From contig CAJUAV010000007.1 of the NCBI GenBank assembly GCA_910584485.1, positions 1 through 64,000 of the forward strand: a stretch of DNA of 64,000 bases, given 5' to 3'. The DNA comes from an uncultured Alistipes sp. GTDB lineage: Bacteria > Bacteroidota > Bacteroidia > Bacteroidales > Rikenellaceae. Under the pieces are notes generated by a model. The model worked only from the letters and a program-made list of their open reading frames with translations, did not search any database and was not told where the DNA came from. Positions 44,674 through 53,294 of the stretch are shown here, in pieces. A program made the translations under genes and the position numbers. How positions within the stretch are numbered: position 1 is the stretch's first letter; every line of letters starts with the position of its first letter.

Positions 44674-45351
44674 CGCCTGCTTCGCGGGCCCGAAGCAGGG
44701 GCGGGCGACGGCGACGGCAGCGGAGCGTTCGGCAACGGATTGCGGCCCGCCGCGCCAAAGCGCGCATCGCTGCTCGGGTCGAAGCCTGCGGAGCGCACGC
44801 ATGACGCGGACGCGAAATGCGGGCCTCCGCGGCCGGAGGCTTCGGCCCGCCGATGGCTGTGCCATCGAACCTTCGGGTATGCGATGACGCACGACACCCC
44901 GCCGACGGCGGCGAGGGCGAGCCTGCGCGTTCGCCGACGGCGGCGGGAGGGCATCGAGCGGCCCGCCGCGAGGTTTGCCGTCCGCCGCATGGGGCGGCGG
45001 CGAACGGCACGCACATGCGTGCGACTTTCGGGCTGCAGCTTGCGAAGGGACGCAACATGCGGGCCTAAAGCGGGGCGAAGCTGCGGCCCGCCGACCTCTG
45101 CGAGGCCGAAACCTTTCGGCAACGAATTGCGGCCCGCCGATCCCTTGCGGGAATCGAAACCGTTGCGACCGGCCCGCAGCCGAGCGGAGCGGCCTGCGAC
45201 GAGCGCTCGCGAGAAGCCGCCCTCCGCCCGAGGGCGGCTGCGGGCTGACGCGCTGACGCGCGAACCCGCCCGGACCGAGCTTGCGAAAGACCGCCGACGG
45301 CACCGGCCCCCATGCCCCGAAACAACACCGACCGAACCTAAAACTACACAC
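44674..45351. repeat. Mosaic of hairpin modules between the DapA-family gene and the symporter
   Basis: This array has at least four copies of the GCGGGCC..GGCCCGC module. Variable stems seen are GATGGC-TGT-GCCATC (44852-44866), GACCTC-TGC-GAGGCC (from 45093) and GATCCC-TTGC-GGGAATC (from about 45139). A TTCGCCGACGGCGGCGGGAG module lies at about 44931, paired with GGGGCGGCGGCGAACGGCACG. A GCCCGCAGCCG..CGGCTGCGGGC element lies at 45173-45246. No gene or TAnnTTTG promoter for the symporter is evident. Confidence 0.85.
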
Positions 45352-46839
45352 ATGGATATCACTTTACTCGACTACATCGTCTTCTTCGTCTTCGTAGGCG
45401 GCGTAGCGCTGTTCGGCTGCTCGTTCTATTTCCGCAGCCGTCAGGGAGCCGCGGCCTTCACGAAGGCCGAAGGGTCGCTGCCGACGTGGGTCGTCGGCAT
45501 GTCGATCTTCGCCACCTTCGTCAGCTCGATCAGCTTCCTCGGCCTGCCCGGCCAGGCCTTCGCGGGGAACTGGAACCCCTTCGTCTTCAGCCTCTCGATT
45601 CCGCTCGCCACATGGCTCGCGGCGAAGGTCTTCATCCCCCTCTACCGCAACGTGAACAGCGTCTCGGCCTACCACTACCTCGAACTGCGCTTCGGTTACT
45701 GGGCGCGCTGCTACGTGGCGGTCTGCTACCTGCTGACGCAGCTCGCGCGCGTGGGCTCGATCCTGCTGCTGCTGGCCCTGCCGCTCAACACGATGTTCGG
45801 CTGGGACATCCAGTCGATCATCATCTGGACGGGCATCATCACCCTCGTCTACACGCTGCTGGGCGGCATCGCCGCCGTCGTGTGGACCGACGCCATCCAG
45901 GGCATCATCCTCATCGCGGGGGCCGTGGCCTGCGCCGTGCTGCTCACCTTCGACATGCCCGAGGGCCCCTCGCAGCTCTTCCGCATCGCCTCCGAGCACG
46001 GCAAATTCTCACTCGGCAGTTTCGGCATGAGCCTTGCCGAACCCACCTTCTGGGTAGTCCTCGTCTACGGCCTCTTCACCAACATGCAGAACTACGGCAT
46101 CGACCAGAATTACGTGCAGCGCTACATGACGACCCGTTCGACGGCCGAGGCGGTCCGCTCGACCCTCTTCGGATCGCTGCTCTACATCCCCGTCTCGCTC
46201 GTCTTCGTCTACATCGGCACGGCGCTCTTCGCCTACTACACGGCGCGTCCCGAGCTGCTGCCCGCAGGCACCCCCTCGGATCAGGTCTTCCCCTGGTTCA
46301 TCGTCCACGGCCTGCCGACGGGCCTCACGGGACTGGTGATCGCCTCGCTCTTCTCGGCGGGCATGTCGACGATCGCTACGAGCATCAACTCCTCGGCGAC
46401 GATCGTTCTGACGGACTTCGCCAAGCGCTTCACGAAGCGCAAGCTGACCGACAGCCGCGAAATGCAGGTGCTCTACGGCACGTCGTTCGTCGTGGGCGCC
46501 TTCGGCATCGCGATGGGACTGCTCATGATGCACATCGACGGCGTGCTGGACGCCTGGTGGAAGCTGGCGTCGATCTTCAGCGGCGGCATGCTCGGACTCT
46601 TCCTGCTGGGAGTCGTCTGCACGAAGGTGCGGCGGGCCCACGCCGTGGCCGCGGTGATCGTCGGCCTGCTGGTCATCGCCTGGATGAGCCTCTCGCCCCT
46701 GATCAACGAAGGGTCGCCCTGCTACGAGTTCCGCTCGACGCTGCACACCTACCTGACGATCGTCTTCGGCACGTCGGCGATCTTCCTCGTGGGCTTCGCG
46801 CTGACCAAATTCACCCAACGAAAGTCTGACAACCAATAA
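45352..46839 (+). CDS. Sodium:solute symporter (SSS family)
   Basis: The 495-residue membrane transporter has about 13 hydrophobic segments. SSS features are visible, including FFRSRQGAAAFTKAEGSLP-like loop 1, SSISFLGLPGQAF and a GGIAAVVWTDAIQGIILI helix. SSS transporters use Na+ to import sugars, sialic acid or other solutes. It lies 12 nt upstream of fucI, so a fucose or related deoxy-sugar/pentose substrate is inferred from context. The ATG at 45352 begins MDITLLDYIVFFVF; the open frame upstream lies in the repeat array. Confidence 0.9.
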   Translation: MDITLLDYIVFFVFVGGVALFGCSFYFRSRQGAAAFTKAEGSLPTWVVGMSIFATFVSSISFLGLPGQAFAGNWNPFVFSLSIPLATWLAAKVFIPLYRNVNSVSAYHYLELRFGYWARCYVAVCYLLTQLARVGSILLLLALPLNTMFGWDIQSIIIWTGIITLVYTLLGGIAAVVWTDAIQGIILIAGAVACAVLLTFDMPEGPSQLFRIASEHGKFSLGSFGMSLAEPTFWVVLVYGLFTNMQNYGIDQNYVQRYMTTRSTAEAVRSTLFGSLLYIPVSLVFVYIGTALFAYYTARPELLPAGTPSDQVFPWFIVHGLPTGLTGLVIASLFSAGMSTIATSINSSATIVLTDFAKRFTKRKLTDSREMQVLYGTSFVVGAFGIAMGLLMMHIDGVLDAWWKLASIFSGGMLGLFLLGVVCTKVRRAHAVAAVIVGLLVIAWMSLSPLINEGSPCYEFRSTLHTYLTIVFGTSAIFLVGFALTKFTQRKSDNQ

Positions 46840-46851
46840 CGACATACAACC

Positions 46852-48624
46852 ATGAAAAACTACCCGAAAATCGGTATCCGACCCGTGATCGACGGCCGCC
46901 GCCGCGGCATCCGCGAGTCGCTCGAAGAGCAGACGATGGGCATGGCACGCCGCGTGGCGCGCTTCTATGCCGACAACCTGCGCTATGCCGACGGCACGCC
47001 CGTCGAGTGCGTGATCGCCGACACGACGATCGGCGGAGTGGCCGAAGCCGCCGCCGCCGCCGAGAAATTCCGCGACAACAACGTCGGCGCGGTCCTCTCG
47101 GTGACCCCCTGCTGGTGCTACGGCACCGAGACGATCGACATGGATCCGCTCATGCCGAAGGCCATCTGGGGCTTCAACGGCACGGAGCGCCCGGGCGCCG
47201 TCTACCTCGCGGCCGCGCTGGCCGCCCACACGCAGAAGGGGCTCCCCGCCTTCGGCATCTACGGCCGCGAGGTGCAGGACATGGGCGACGAGACGATCCC
47301 GTCCGACGTGCAGGAGAAGCTGCTGCTCTTCGGCCGCGCCGCCGTGGCCGTGATGCAGATGCGCGGCAAGTCCTATCTGTCGATCGGTTCGGTCTCGATG
47401 GGCATCGCCGGTTCGACCCCCAATCCCGATTTCTTCCAGGAGTACCTCGGCATGCGCAACGAGTTCGTCGACTGTACGGAGATCACGCGCCGCATGGAGG
47501 AGAAGATCTACGACGAAGAGGAGTTCGAGCGCGCCCGCAAGTGGACCTCGACCTACTGCAAGCCGCAGGAGGGCCGCGACTGGAACCCCGAACACCTCGT
47601 CTATCCGCGTGAGAAGAAGGAGGAGATCTGGGATTTCTCGGTCAAGATGATGATGATCTTCCGCGACCTGATGCAGGGCAACGAAAAGCTCGCCGAGAAG
47701 GGCTTCGTCGAGGAGGCCTGCGGCCACAACGCCATCGTGGGCGGCTTCCAGGGGCAGCGCCAGTGGACCGACTGCCGTCCGAACGGCGATTTCGCCGAGG
47801 CGATGCTCAACAGCTCGTTCGACTGGAACGGCATCCGCCAGCCGATTCCCTTCGCCACGGAGAACGACACGCTCAACGGCGTGACGATGCTGCTGATGAA
47901 CCTGCTGACGAACCGTTCGCAGATGTTCGCCGACGTGCGCACCTTCTGGTCGCCCGAGGCGGTGGAGCGCGTGACGGGCAAACGCCTCGAAGGCAAGGCC
48001 GCAGGGGGTATCATCCACCTCATCAACTCGGGCGCCTGCACGCTCGACGCCACGGGCCGCCAGAGCGACGAGGCCGGCAACCCGACGATGAAACCCTTCT
48101 GGGAGATCACCGAGGAGGAGAGCAAAAAGTGTCTGGAGGCCACGACGTGGTACCCCGCGAGCCGCGAATACTTCCGCGGCGGCGGCTTCTCGTCGCATTT
48201 CCTCACGCGCGGCGAAATGCCGATGACCATGTGCCGCATCAACCTCGTCAAGGGGCTCGGCCCCGTGCTGCAGCTGGCCGAGGGTTGGGCCGTGAACGTC
48301 GACGAGGAGGTCTTCCGCATCATCAACGACCGTACGGACCGCACCTGGCCGACGACGTGGTTCGCACCGCGCCTGACGGGCGAAGGGGCTTTCCGCGACG
48401 TCTACTCGGTGATGAACAACTGGGGCGCCAACCACGGCGCGATCAGCTACGGACACATCGGCGCCGAGCTGCTGACGCTCGCCTCGATGCTCCGCATCCC
48501 CGTCTGCATGCACAACGTGGCGGACGAGAAGATCTTCCGTCCGTCGGCCTGGGCCGCCTTCGGCATGGAGGCCGAGGGGGCGGACTACCGCGCCTGCGAG
48601 ACCTACGGCCCGATCTACAAATAG
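46852..48624 (+). CDS. fucI: L-fucose isomerase
   Basis: FucI interconverts L-fucose and L-fuculose (also D-arabinose and ribulose), needing Mn2+. The 590-residue length matches E. coli FucI (591). Family segments include KIGIRPVIDGRRRGIRESLEEQ-like opening residues, FNGTERPGAVYLAA, GREVQDMGD, the metal-site Glu in QMRGKSYLSIGSVSMGIAGS and the C-terminal SYGHIGAELLTLASML. Fuculokinase and aldolase are not in the window. It is co-transcribed with the SSS transporter. Confidence 0.95.
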   Translation: MKNYPKIGIRPVIDGRRRGIRESLEEQTMGMARRVARFYADNLRYADGTPVECVIADTTIGGVAEAAAAAEKFRDNNVGAVLSVTPCWCYGTETIDMDPLMPKAIWGFNGTERPGAVYLAAALAAHTQKGLPAFGIYGREVQDMGDETIPSDVQEKLLLFGRAAVAVMQMRGKSYLSIGSVSMGIAGSTPNPDFFQEYLGMRNEFVDCTEITRRMEEKIYDEEEFERARKWTSTYCKPQEGRDWNPEHLVYPREKKEEIWDFSVKMMMIFRDLMQGNEKLAEKGFVEEACGHNAIVGGFQGQRQWTDCRPNGDFAEAMLNSSFDWNGIRQPIPFATENDTLNGVTMLLMNLLTNRSQMFADVRTFWSPEAVERVTGKRLEGKAAGGIIHLINSGACTLDATGRQSDEAGNPTMKPFWEITEEESKKCLEATTWYPASREYFRGGGFSSHFLTRGEMPMTMCRINLVKGLGPVLQLAEGWAVNVDEEVFRIINDRTDRTWPTTWFAPRLTGEGAFRDVYSVMNNWGANHGAISYGHIGAELLTLASMLRIPVCMHNVADEKIFRPSAWAAFGMEAEGADYRACETYGPIYK

Positions 48625-48642
48625 ACCGGACCCGTCGGAACG

Positions 48643-48673
48643 AAAGGCCGCCCGCATCGTCGGGCGGCCTTTT
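48643..48673 (+). terminator. fucI terminator
   Basis: AAAGGCCGCCCG pairs with CGGGCGGCCTTT around CATCGT, followed by a T, 18 nt after the fucI stop. Confidence 0.85.
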
Positions 48674-49133
48674 CGCATCTGCCGGCGAGCGACATCGGAG
48701 GGAGGAGCGATCGGCGGACGGACGTTTTCCATCCGCTCGCCGACGGCGGCGGGAGGGGCTGTGCGGGGGCTGCGGGCTGCCGTGCTTACGTTCAATTTTC
48801 GCGCAGCCCGCAGCCGATCGGAGGGACCTGCGACGAGCTCTCGCGAGTTGCAGCCCTCCGCCAAGGGGCGGCTGCGGGCTGCCGAGCTACCGCACGCATC
48901 GCCGTTCGGGGCGCAGCTTGCGAAGCGCACGCAACGAGCTGCACGCGAGCTGCGGGCCTTCGCAGGGGCGAAGCTGCGGCCCGCCGACGTCTGCGACGTC
49001 AATTTTGCAGCGAATTGCCCTGCCCCGGGACGGCTTCGGCCCGCCGCACTGCGTGCGAGTCTGCACGAACAAAACGTTTCGGCCCGCCGATCCCTCGCGG
49101 GATCGAAACTCGCAAAGCTCCCCCCCTCAACAG
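48674..49133. repeat. Mosaic of hairpin modules between convergent fucI and folE
   Basis: A GCAGCCCGCAGCCG..CGGCTGCGGGCTGC element (48803-48882) is followed by copies of the GCGGGCC..GGCCCGC module. Their variable stems are GACGTC-TGC-GACGTC (48986-49000) and GATCCC-TCGC-GGGATC (49089-49104). A shortened TCGCCGACGGCGGCGGGAG piece lies near 48739. No gene is supported. Confidence 0.85.
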
Positions 49134-49170
49134 AAATCGCCCGAACGGCAGCGATCCGTTCGGGCGATTT
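49134..49170 (-). terminator. folE operon terminator
   Basis: AAATCGCCCGAACGG pairs perfectly with CCGTTCGGGCGATTT (15 bp) around CAGCGAT, 24 nt beyond the folE stop. Confidence 0.85.
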
Positions 49171-49194
49171 GCGGGTTCAATTGCGGTCCGATCG

Positions 49195-49806
49195 CTACCG
49201 ATAGCGATGCGAAATAAGGTTCATGAACTCCTCGCGGGTTCGATGGTCCGAGAGGAAGATGCCCGTGAAGGCCGACGTGGTGGTCGCCGACTGCTGTTTC
49301 TCGACGCCGCGCATCTGCATGCACATGTGGCTCGCCTCGATCACCACCGCGACCCCCATCGGCTGCAACGCCTCCTGGATGCAGTCGCGGATCTGCACCG
49401 TCAGCCGCTCCTGCACCTGCAAACGGCGCGCGAAGCACTCCACCACGCGGGCGATCTTCGACAGCCCCGTGATGCGGCCGTTGGGGATGTAGGCCACGTG
49501 GGCCTTGCCGTAGAAGGGCAGCATGTGGTGCTCGCACATCGAATAGAGTTCGATATCCTTCACGAGCACCATCTGTTTGTACTCTTCGTTGAAGATCGCC
49601 GACCGCAGAATCGCCAGCGGATCTTCGTCGTACCCCTTCGTCAGAAAGCACATCGCCTTGGCCACCCGCTCGGGGGTCTTCAGCAGCCCTTCGCGGTCGG
49701 GGTCCTCGCCCAGCAGCCGCAGGATGTCGGCATAATGCGCGCGCAGCGCCTCGATCGTCGCGGGATCGCAGCGCTCCTCCTTCCGATAGTTCATCGTCTC
49801 TTCCAT
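49195..49806 (-). CDS. folE: GTP cyclohydrolase I
   Basis: FolE opens GTP to 7,8-dihydroneopterin triphosphate, the first committed step of folate synthesis. The 203-residue protein has the zinc-site segment SMCEHHMLPFYGKAHVAY, the later Cys/His in ASHMCMQMRGVEKQ and QERLTVQIRDCI. It follows rdgB by 15 bp. A -7-like box lies at 49812-49819. If that is used, the second ATG at 49794 (MNYRKEER) is the more likely start, giving 199 residues. Last gene of the ispG-HAD-rdgB-folE operon. Confidence 0.94.
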   Translation of the reverse strand: MEETMNYRKEERCDPATIEALRAHYADILRLLGEDPDREGLLKTPERVAKAMCFLTKGYDEDPLAILRSAIFNEEYKQMVLVKDIELYSMCEHHMLPFYGKAHVAYIPNGRITGLSKIARVVECFARRLQVQERLTVQIRDCIQEALQPMGVAVVIEASHMCMQMRGVEKQQSATTTSAFTGIFLSDHRTREEFMNLISHRYR

Positions 49807-49821
49807 GGGCGCAAAGGTAGC

Positions 49822-50406
49822 CTATTTCCGCTTGCCGTGCAAATAATCGACCAGTCGGCGCACGGCGCGCCCGCGGTGCGAAACGGCATTTTTCTCCTCG
49901 GCCGTCATCTCGGCGAAGGTGCGGTCGAAGCCGTCGGGGATGAAGAGCGGATCGTAGCCGAACCCCTCGGCCCCGCGTTCGCGCTCGATGATGCGCCCCT
50001 CGACGATCCCTTCGAAGAGGTGCTCCTCGCCCCCCTCGATGAGGCAGATCACCGTGCGGAAGCGCGCCCGCCGATCCGCAGCCCCCTCCAGGTTGCGCAG
50101 CAGCAGGCGGTTGTTGGCCGCGAAATCGTGGCCGTCGGTGGCATAGCGCGCCGAGCGGACCCCGGGTGCGCCGTCGAGCGCCGCGACCTCCAGCCCCGTA
50201 TCGTCGGCGAAGCAGTCGAGTCCCGTCCGCCCGTACAGGTAGCGCGCCTTCTGCGCGGCATTTCCCTCCAGCGTGGGCTGCGTCTCGGGGATCTCCTCCA
50301 TGACGCCGCAGTCGCGCGGCGTGAGCAGCTCGTATCCGTCGCCCAGCACGGCCGAAACCTCGGCCAGCTTGTGGGCGTTGTTCGTGGCAAAAAGCAGTTT
50401 CGTCAT
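49822..50406 (-). CDS. rdgB: XTP/dITP pyrophosphatase (RdgB/HAM1)
   Basis: This house-cleaning enzyme removes inosine and xanthosine triphosphates from the nucleotide pool. The 194-residue product has the family motifs LLFATNNAHKLAEV, FADDTGLEVAALDGAPGVRSARYA, EGFGYDPLFIPDG and VSHRGRAVRRL. The ATG at 50406 overlaps the stop of the HAD gene as ATGA. The long upstream frame is antisense-like shadow of the next two genes. Confidence 0.95.
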   Translation of the reverse strand: MTKLLFATNNAHKLAEVSAVLGDGYELLTPRDCGVMEEIPETQPTLEGNAAQKARYLYGRTGLDCFADDTGLEVAALDGAPGVRSARYATDGHDFAANNRLLLRNLEGAADRRARFRTVICLIEGGEEHLFEGIVEGRIIERERGAEGFGYDPLFIPDGFDRTFAEMTAEEKNAVSHRGRAVRRLVDYLHGKRK

Positions 50407-51251
50407 TTTCCCGTCTCCATTTTTTCCAGTTTGTCGTCCAGGGCGATCTTCTCGATGATCGTCTTCACCAGCCGGTCCATCTCGGCCCCCTCGGAGTAGT
50501 CCGCGGGGCAGACGTGGCTCACGCGGTTGTCGTGGATGAGGGTCGCCAGATCGCGCCGCGCCCCCTTCTGCTCGGGGTTGAAGACGGCGATCGAGTGGCC
50601 GCCGTAGTTCTTCACCAGCCGCATGCAGGGAATGTCGGTCGTCCCGTCGCCGACGTAGATCATGTGCCTGAAGGGCACGGGGCGCTCCTCCTCGGGAATG
50701 TAGCGGTTCACGAGCTTCGAATCGAAGACCGATTCGACCCCCTTGTTGATCTTGAAGATGAACTGCGTCTTGTTCGTGTAGTTGACCGCCACGGCGGGCC
50801 AGTAGGCGATGCCGTCGACGTCGTAGAGGAACGAACAGGCGTAGATCTTGCGGAATTCGTCGGCGATTTCGGTTCCCTCGATGATCTCCTTGAGCCCCGA
50901 CGAGTTGATGTAGTGCAGGATGCGGATGCCGTGCGCGGCGCCGTAGGCGTTGATGCGGCCGAACCACGCGCGCACCCCCTTGTAGAGCGTCACCTTGCGG
51001 CCCGACTCGCGGAAGGCCTCGCGCCGCAGCGACAGCCCCTTCGACTTGGCCTCCTGGATCATGCGCGCCATGTAAGTCAGCACCATGTCGGCGTCCTGCC
51101 GCTCGGCCAGCGCGTTGGCCTCCGACCAGAACTCCTTGTTGCTCTTGCCGACCGCAGGAATGAAATCGTACTCCTGCATGTTGCCCGGCGCCAGCGTGCC
51201 GTCGAAATCGTAGATCAGCGCGATCGTAAGGCGCGTGTCGTTGTTCTCCAT
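50403..51251 (-). CDS. HAD-superfamily phosphatase-like protein
   Basis: The 282-residue protein has HAD motif I (YDFDGTLAPGN), a motif II-like HYINSSGLKE and motif III/IV GDGTTDIPCMRL. A helical cap region lies between motifs I and II (EANALAERQDADMVLTYM). The exact phosphatase substrate is unknown. It lies 12 nt after ispG and overlaps rdgB by ATGA, so it is a conserved-looking member of this operon. Confidence 0.88.
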   Translation of the reverse strand: MENNDTRLTIALIYDFDGTLAPGNMQEYDFIPAVGKSNKEFWSEANALAERQDADMVLTYMARMIQEAKSKGLSLRREAFRESGRKVTLYKGVRAWFGRINAYGAAHGIRILHYINSSGLKEIIEGTEIADEFRKIYACSFLYDVDGIAYWPAVAVNYTNKTQFIFKINKGVESVFDSKLVNRYIPEEERPVPFRHMIYVGDGTTDIPCMRLVKNYGGHSIAVFNPEQKGARRDLATLIHDNRVSHVCPADYSEGAEMDRLVKTIIEKIALDDKLEKMETGK

Positions 51252-51263
51252 CGTTTCGGGATA

Positions 51264-52760
51264 TTAGTCGGCGGACGGCTCCGTCCAGTCGCCGTGCGCC
51301 TTGATGAGTTCGATCAGCCGGTCGAGCGCCTCCTCCTGCGGGATGTTGCGTTCGATCACCTCGCGCCCCTTGTAGAGGGTGATGCGGCCCGGGGCGGCCC
51401 CCACGTAGCCGTAGTCGGCATCGGCCATCTCGCCGGGGCCGTTGACGATGCACCCCATGACGCCGATGCGCAGGTTCTTCAGGTGCGAGGTCTTCGAGCG
51501 GATCGCCGCGAGGGTCCGCTCGATGTCGTAGAGGGTGCGGCCGCAGCTCGGGCAGGCGATGTACTCGGTGCGGGAAAAGCGGACGCGCGCCGCCTGCAGG
51601 ATCAGCAGCTCCACCTCGCGAATCGCCGCGGCGTCGTGCTGCGGGGCGTCGATCCAGATGCCGTCGGCGAGCCCGTCCAGAAAGAGCGGGCCGAGGTCGG
51701 CCGCCGCACGCACGGCGAGCGTTTCGAGCGACGCATCGTCGTAGCGGCGCCACACGAGAACGGGTTCGTCGGGCTGTTCGAGGTTGAGAATCGCCGCCCG
51801 CAGCTCCGCGGTGGGGTTCTCCGAACGGGCTTCGAGCAGGCGGAACCCTTCGTGCGGTTCGTCGTGCACGACGGGCACCTGCACCGCCGAGCGGCGGCGG
51901 TAGGCGAAGGGCGAATAGCGTTCGGGGTGCCGCACCTCGAAGCGGCCCGCGCGGCGGGCGAAATGGGCGACGAGGAGCCGTGCCGTGGGGATTTCGTTTT
52001 CGGGGGCCTCGGTGAGCGAGACGCGGATCGTGTCGCCGATGCCGTCGGCCAGAAGGGCGCCGATGCCCACGGCGCTCTTGATGCGGCCTTCGAGGCCGTC
52101 TCCAGCCTCCGTGACGCCGAGGTGGATCGGGTAATCCATCCCCTCGGCCTCCATCGCCTCGACGAGCAGGCGGTAGGCGACGACCATGACGCGCGTATTG
52201 CTCGATTTCATCGAGACGACCACCCGATCGAAGGCCTTCGCTTTGCAGACGCGCAGGAACTCCATCGCCGCGGCGACCATCCCTTCGGGCGTATCGCCGT
52301 AGCGGTCGAAGATGCGCTTCGACAGCGAGCCGTGGTTGACCCCGATGCGCAGCGCCACGCCGCGGCGGCGGCACTGCTCGATGAGGGCTTCCAGTTCGCC
52401 GCGGTCGGTGCGGTAGTTGCCCGGGTTGATGCGCACCTTGTCGACGTACTCGGCGGCGACCGAAGCCACCTCGGGCACGAAATGGATGTCGGCGACGACG
52501 GCCGTGCGGAAGCCGTCGGCCCGCAGGCGGGCGACGATTTCGCGCAGATTCTCCGCTTCGCGCCGTCCCTGGGCCGTGAGGCGGACGACGGGGCCGCCCG
52601 CCCGATCGATGCGCTCGATCTGCGCCACGGAGCCCTCCGTGTCGAGGGTCGAGGTATTGGTCATCGACTGGACGACGACGGGATGCTCTCCGCCGATCGC
52701 GATCGGCCCGACGGGCACGCTGCGGCTCGGGCGGCGGACGTATTGCGTAAGATCAAACAT
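51264..52760 (-). CDS. ispG: 4-hydroxy-3-methylbut-2-enyl-diphosphate synthase
   Basis: IspG is the [4Fe-4S] enzyme reducing MEcPP to HMBPP in the non-mevalonate isoprenoid pathway. The N-terminal TIM barrel is clear (VVVQSMTNTSTLDTEGSVAQ, ADIHFVPEVA, KVRINPGNY). The C-terminal cluster cysteines are in CPSCGRT and MGCIVNGPGEMADADYGYVG. At 498 residues it is longer than the two-domain E. coli enzyme (372). The extra stretch (about 285-405) corresponds to the inserted domain of plant/Chlamydia/Bacteroidota IspG, though it looks shortened. First gene of its operon; the promoter lies in a repeat. Confidence 0.95.
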   Translation of the reverse strand: MFDLTQYVRRPSRSVPVGPIAIGGEHPVVVQSMTNTSTLDTEGSVAQIERIDRAGGPVVRLTAQGRREAENLREIVARLRADGFRTAVVADIHFVPEVASVAAEYVDKVRINPGNYRTDRGELEALIEQCRRRGVALRIGVNHGSLSKRIFDRYGDTPEGMVAAAMEFLRVCKAKAFDRVVVSMKSSNTRVMVVAYRLLVEAMEAEGMDYPIHLGVTEAGDGLEGRIKSAVGIGALLADGIGDTIRVSLTEAPENEIPTARLLVAHFARRAGRFEVRHPERYSPFAYRRRSAVQVPVVHDEPHEGFRLLEARSENPTAELRAAILNLEQPDEPVLVWRRYDDASLETLAVRAAADLGPLFLDGLADGIWIDAPQHDAAAIREVELLILQAARVRFSRTEYIACPSCGRTLYDIERTLAAIRSKTSHLKNLRIGVMGCIVNGPGEMADADYGYVGAAPGRITLYKGREVIERNIPQEEALDRLIELIKAHGDWTEPSAD

Positions 52761-52782
52761 GGGTCTGCGTTTTTGGCTCTTG

Positions 52783-52813
52783 CAAAGATACGTATAAGCG
52801 AGAGCAAAAGCAA
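52783..52813 (-). promoter_or_regulatory. ispG promoter inside repeat unit 1
   Basis: The minus strand shows TTG (52811-52813) inside the palindrome GCAAGCTTGC, a 20 nt spacer and TATCTTTG (52783-52790), 22 nt before the ispG ATG. Confidence 0.78.
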
Positions 52814-52985
52814 GCTTGCTTGCATTTTGCCGAGGCGAGCGTATCTTCGACGCAGTCAAAGATACGAAAAGTCGAGCGCAGAAGCAAGCGTCAGCTTGGT
52901 TCTGCCGAGACCGGAGTATCTTCGGCGAAGCCAAAGATACGAAAAGTCGAGCACAAATGCAGTTTTATCTGCATTTTGCTGAGCG
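52783..52985 (-). repeat. Three-unit promoter-bearing tandem repeat upstream of ispG
   Basis: TATCTTTG boxes recur at 52783, 52857 and 52932 (74-75 bp period). Unit cores are AGCAAGCTTGCT, AGCAAGCGTCAGCTTGGT and a GCAGTTTTATCTGC-type palindrome, each followed by TGCCGAG or TGCTGAG. All three -7 boxes are intact. Confidence 0.9.
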
Positions 52986-53294
52986 GGAGGATGTTGCATC
53001 GACGTCGCAGACGTCGGCGGGCCGCAGCTTCGCCGCGCGAAGGCCCGCATGCTGCGTTCCTCCGCAAGCTGCGCCCCGAGCTATGTGCATACCGGAGTTG
53101 TCGCAGCAGAATCAACCTCACGGGGAGGTCGGCAGCCCGCAGCCGCCCCCTCGGCGGAGGGCTGCTTCTCGCCGCCGCTCGGCGCAGGCCTCTCCGCGCG
53201 GCTGCGGGCTCGGCGGGTCGCAGGGTCCTTTCGACGAAAGGCCGCAACGCGCCGCACGGAGTCTTCGGCCGAGACAGCGAAAAAGCCGTCGATC
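52986..53294. repeat. Mosaic of hairpin modules downstream of the 53295 gene
   Basis: In reverse orientation: stem GACGTC-GCA-GACGTC (53001-53015), then GGCGGGCC with an inner stem and GGCCCGC. A GGCAGCCCGCAGCCG..CGGCTGCGGGC element follows at about 53128-53218. No gene is supported. Confidence 0.8.

Noticed and set aside
44840..44880. tRNA-like fragments, because the reverse strand of the variable stem is preceded by GGTTCGA
   Set aside because: Only the T-loop-like heptamer matches; no acceptor, D or anticodon arm can be drawn.
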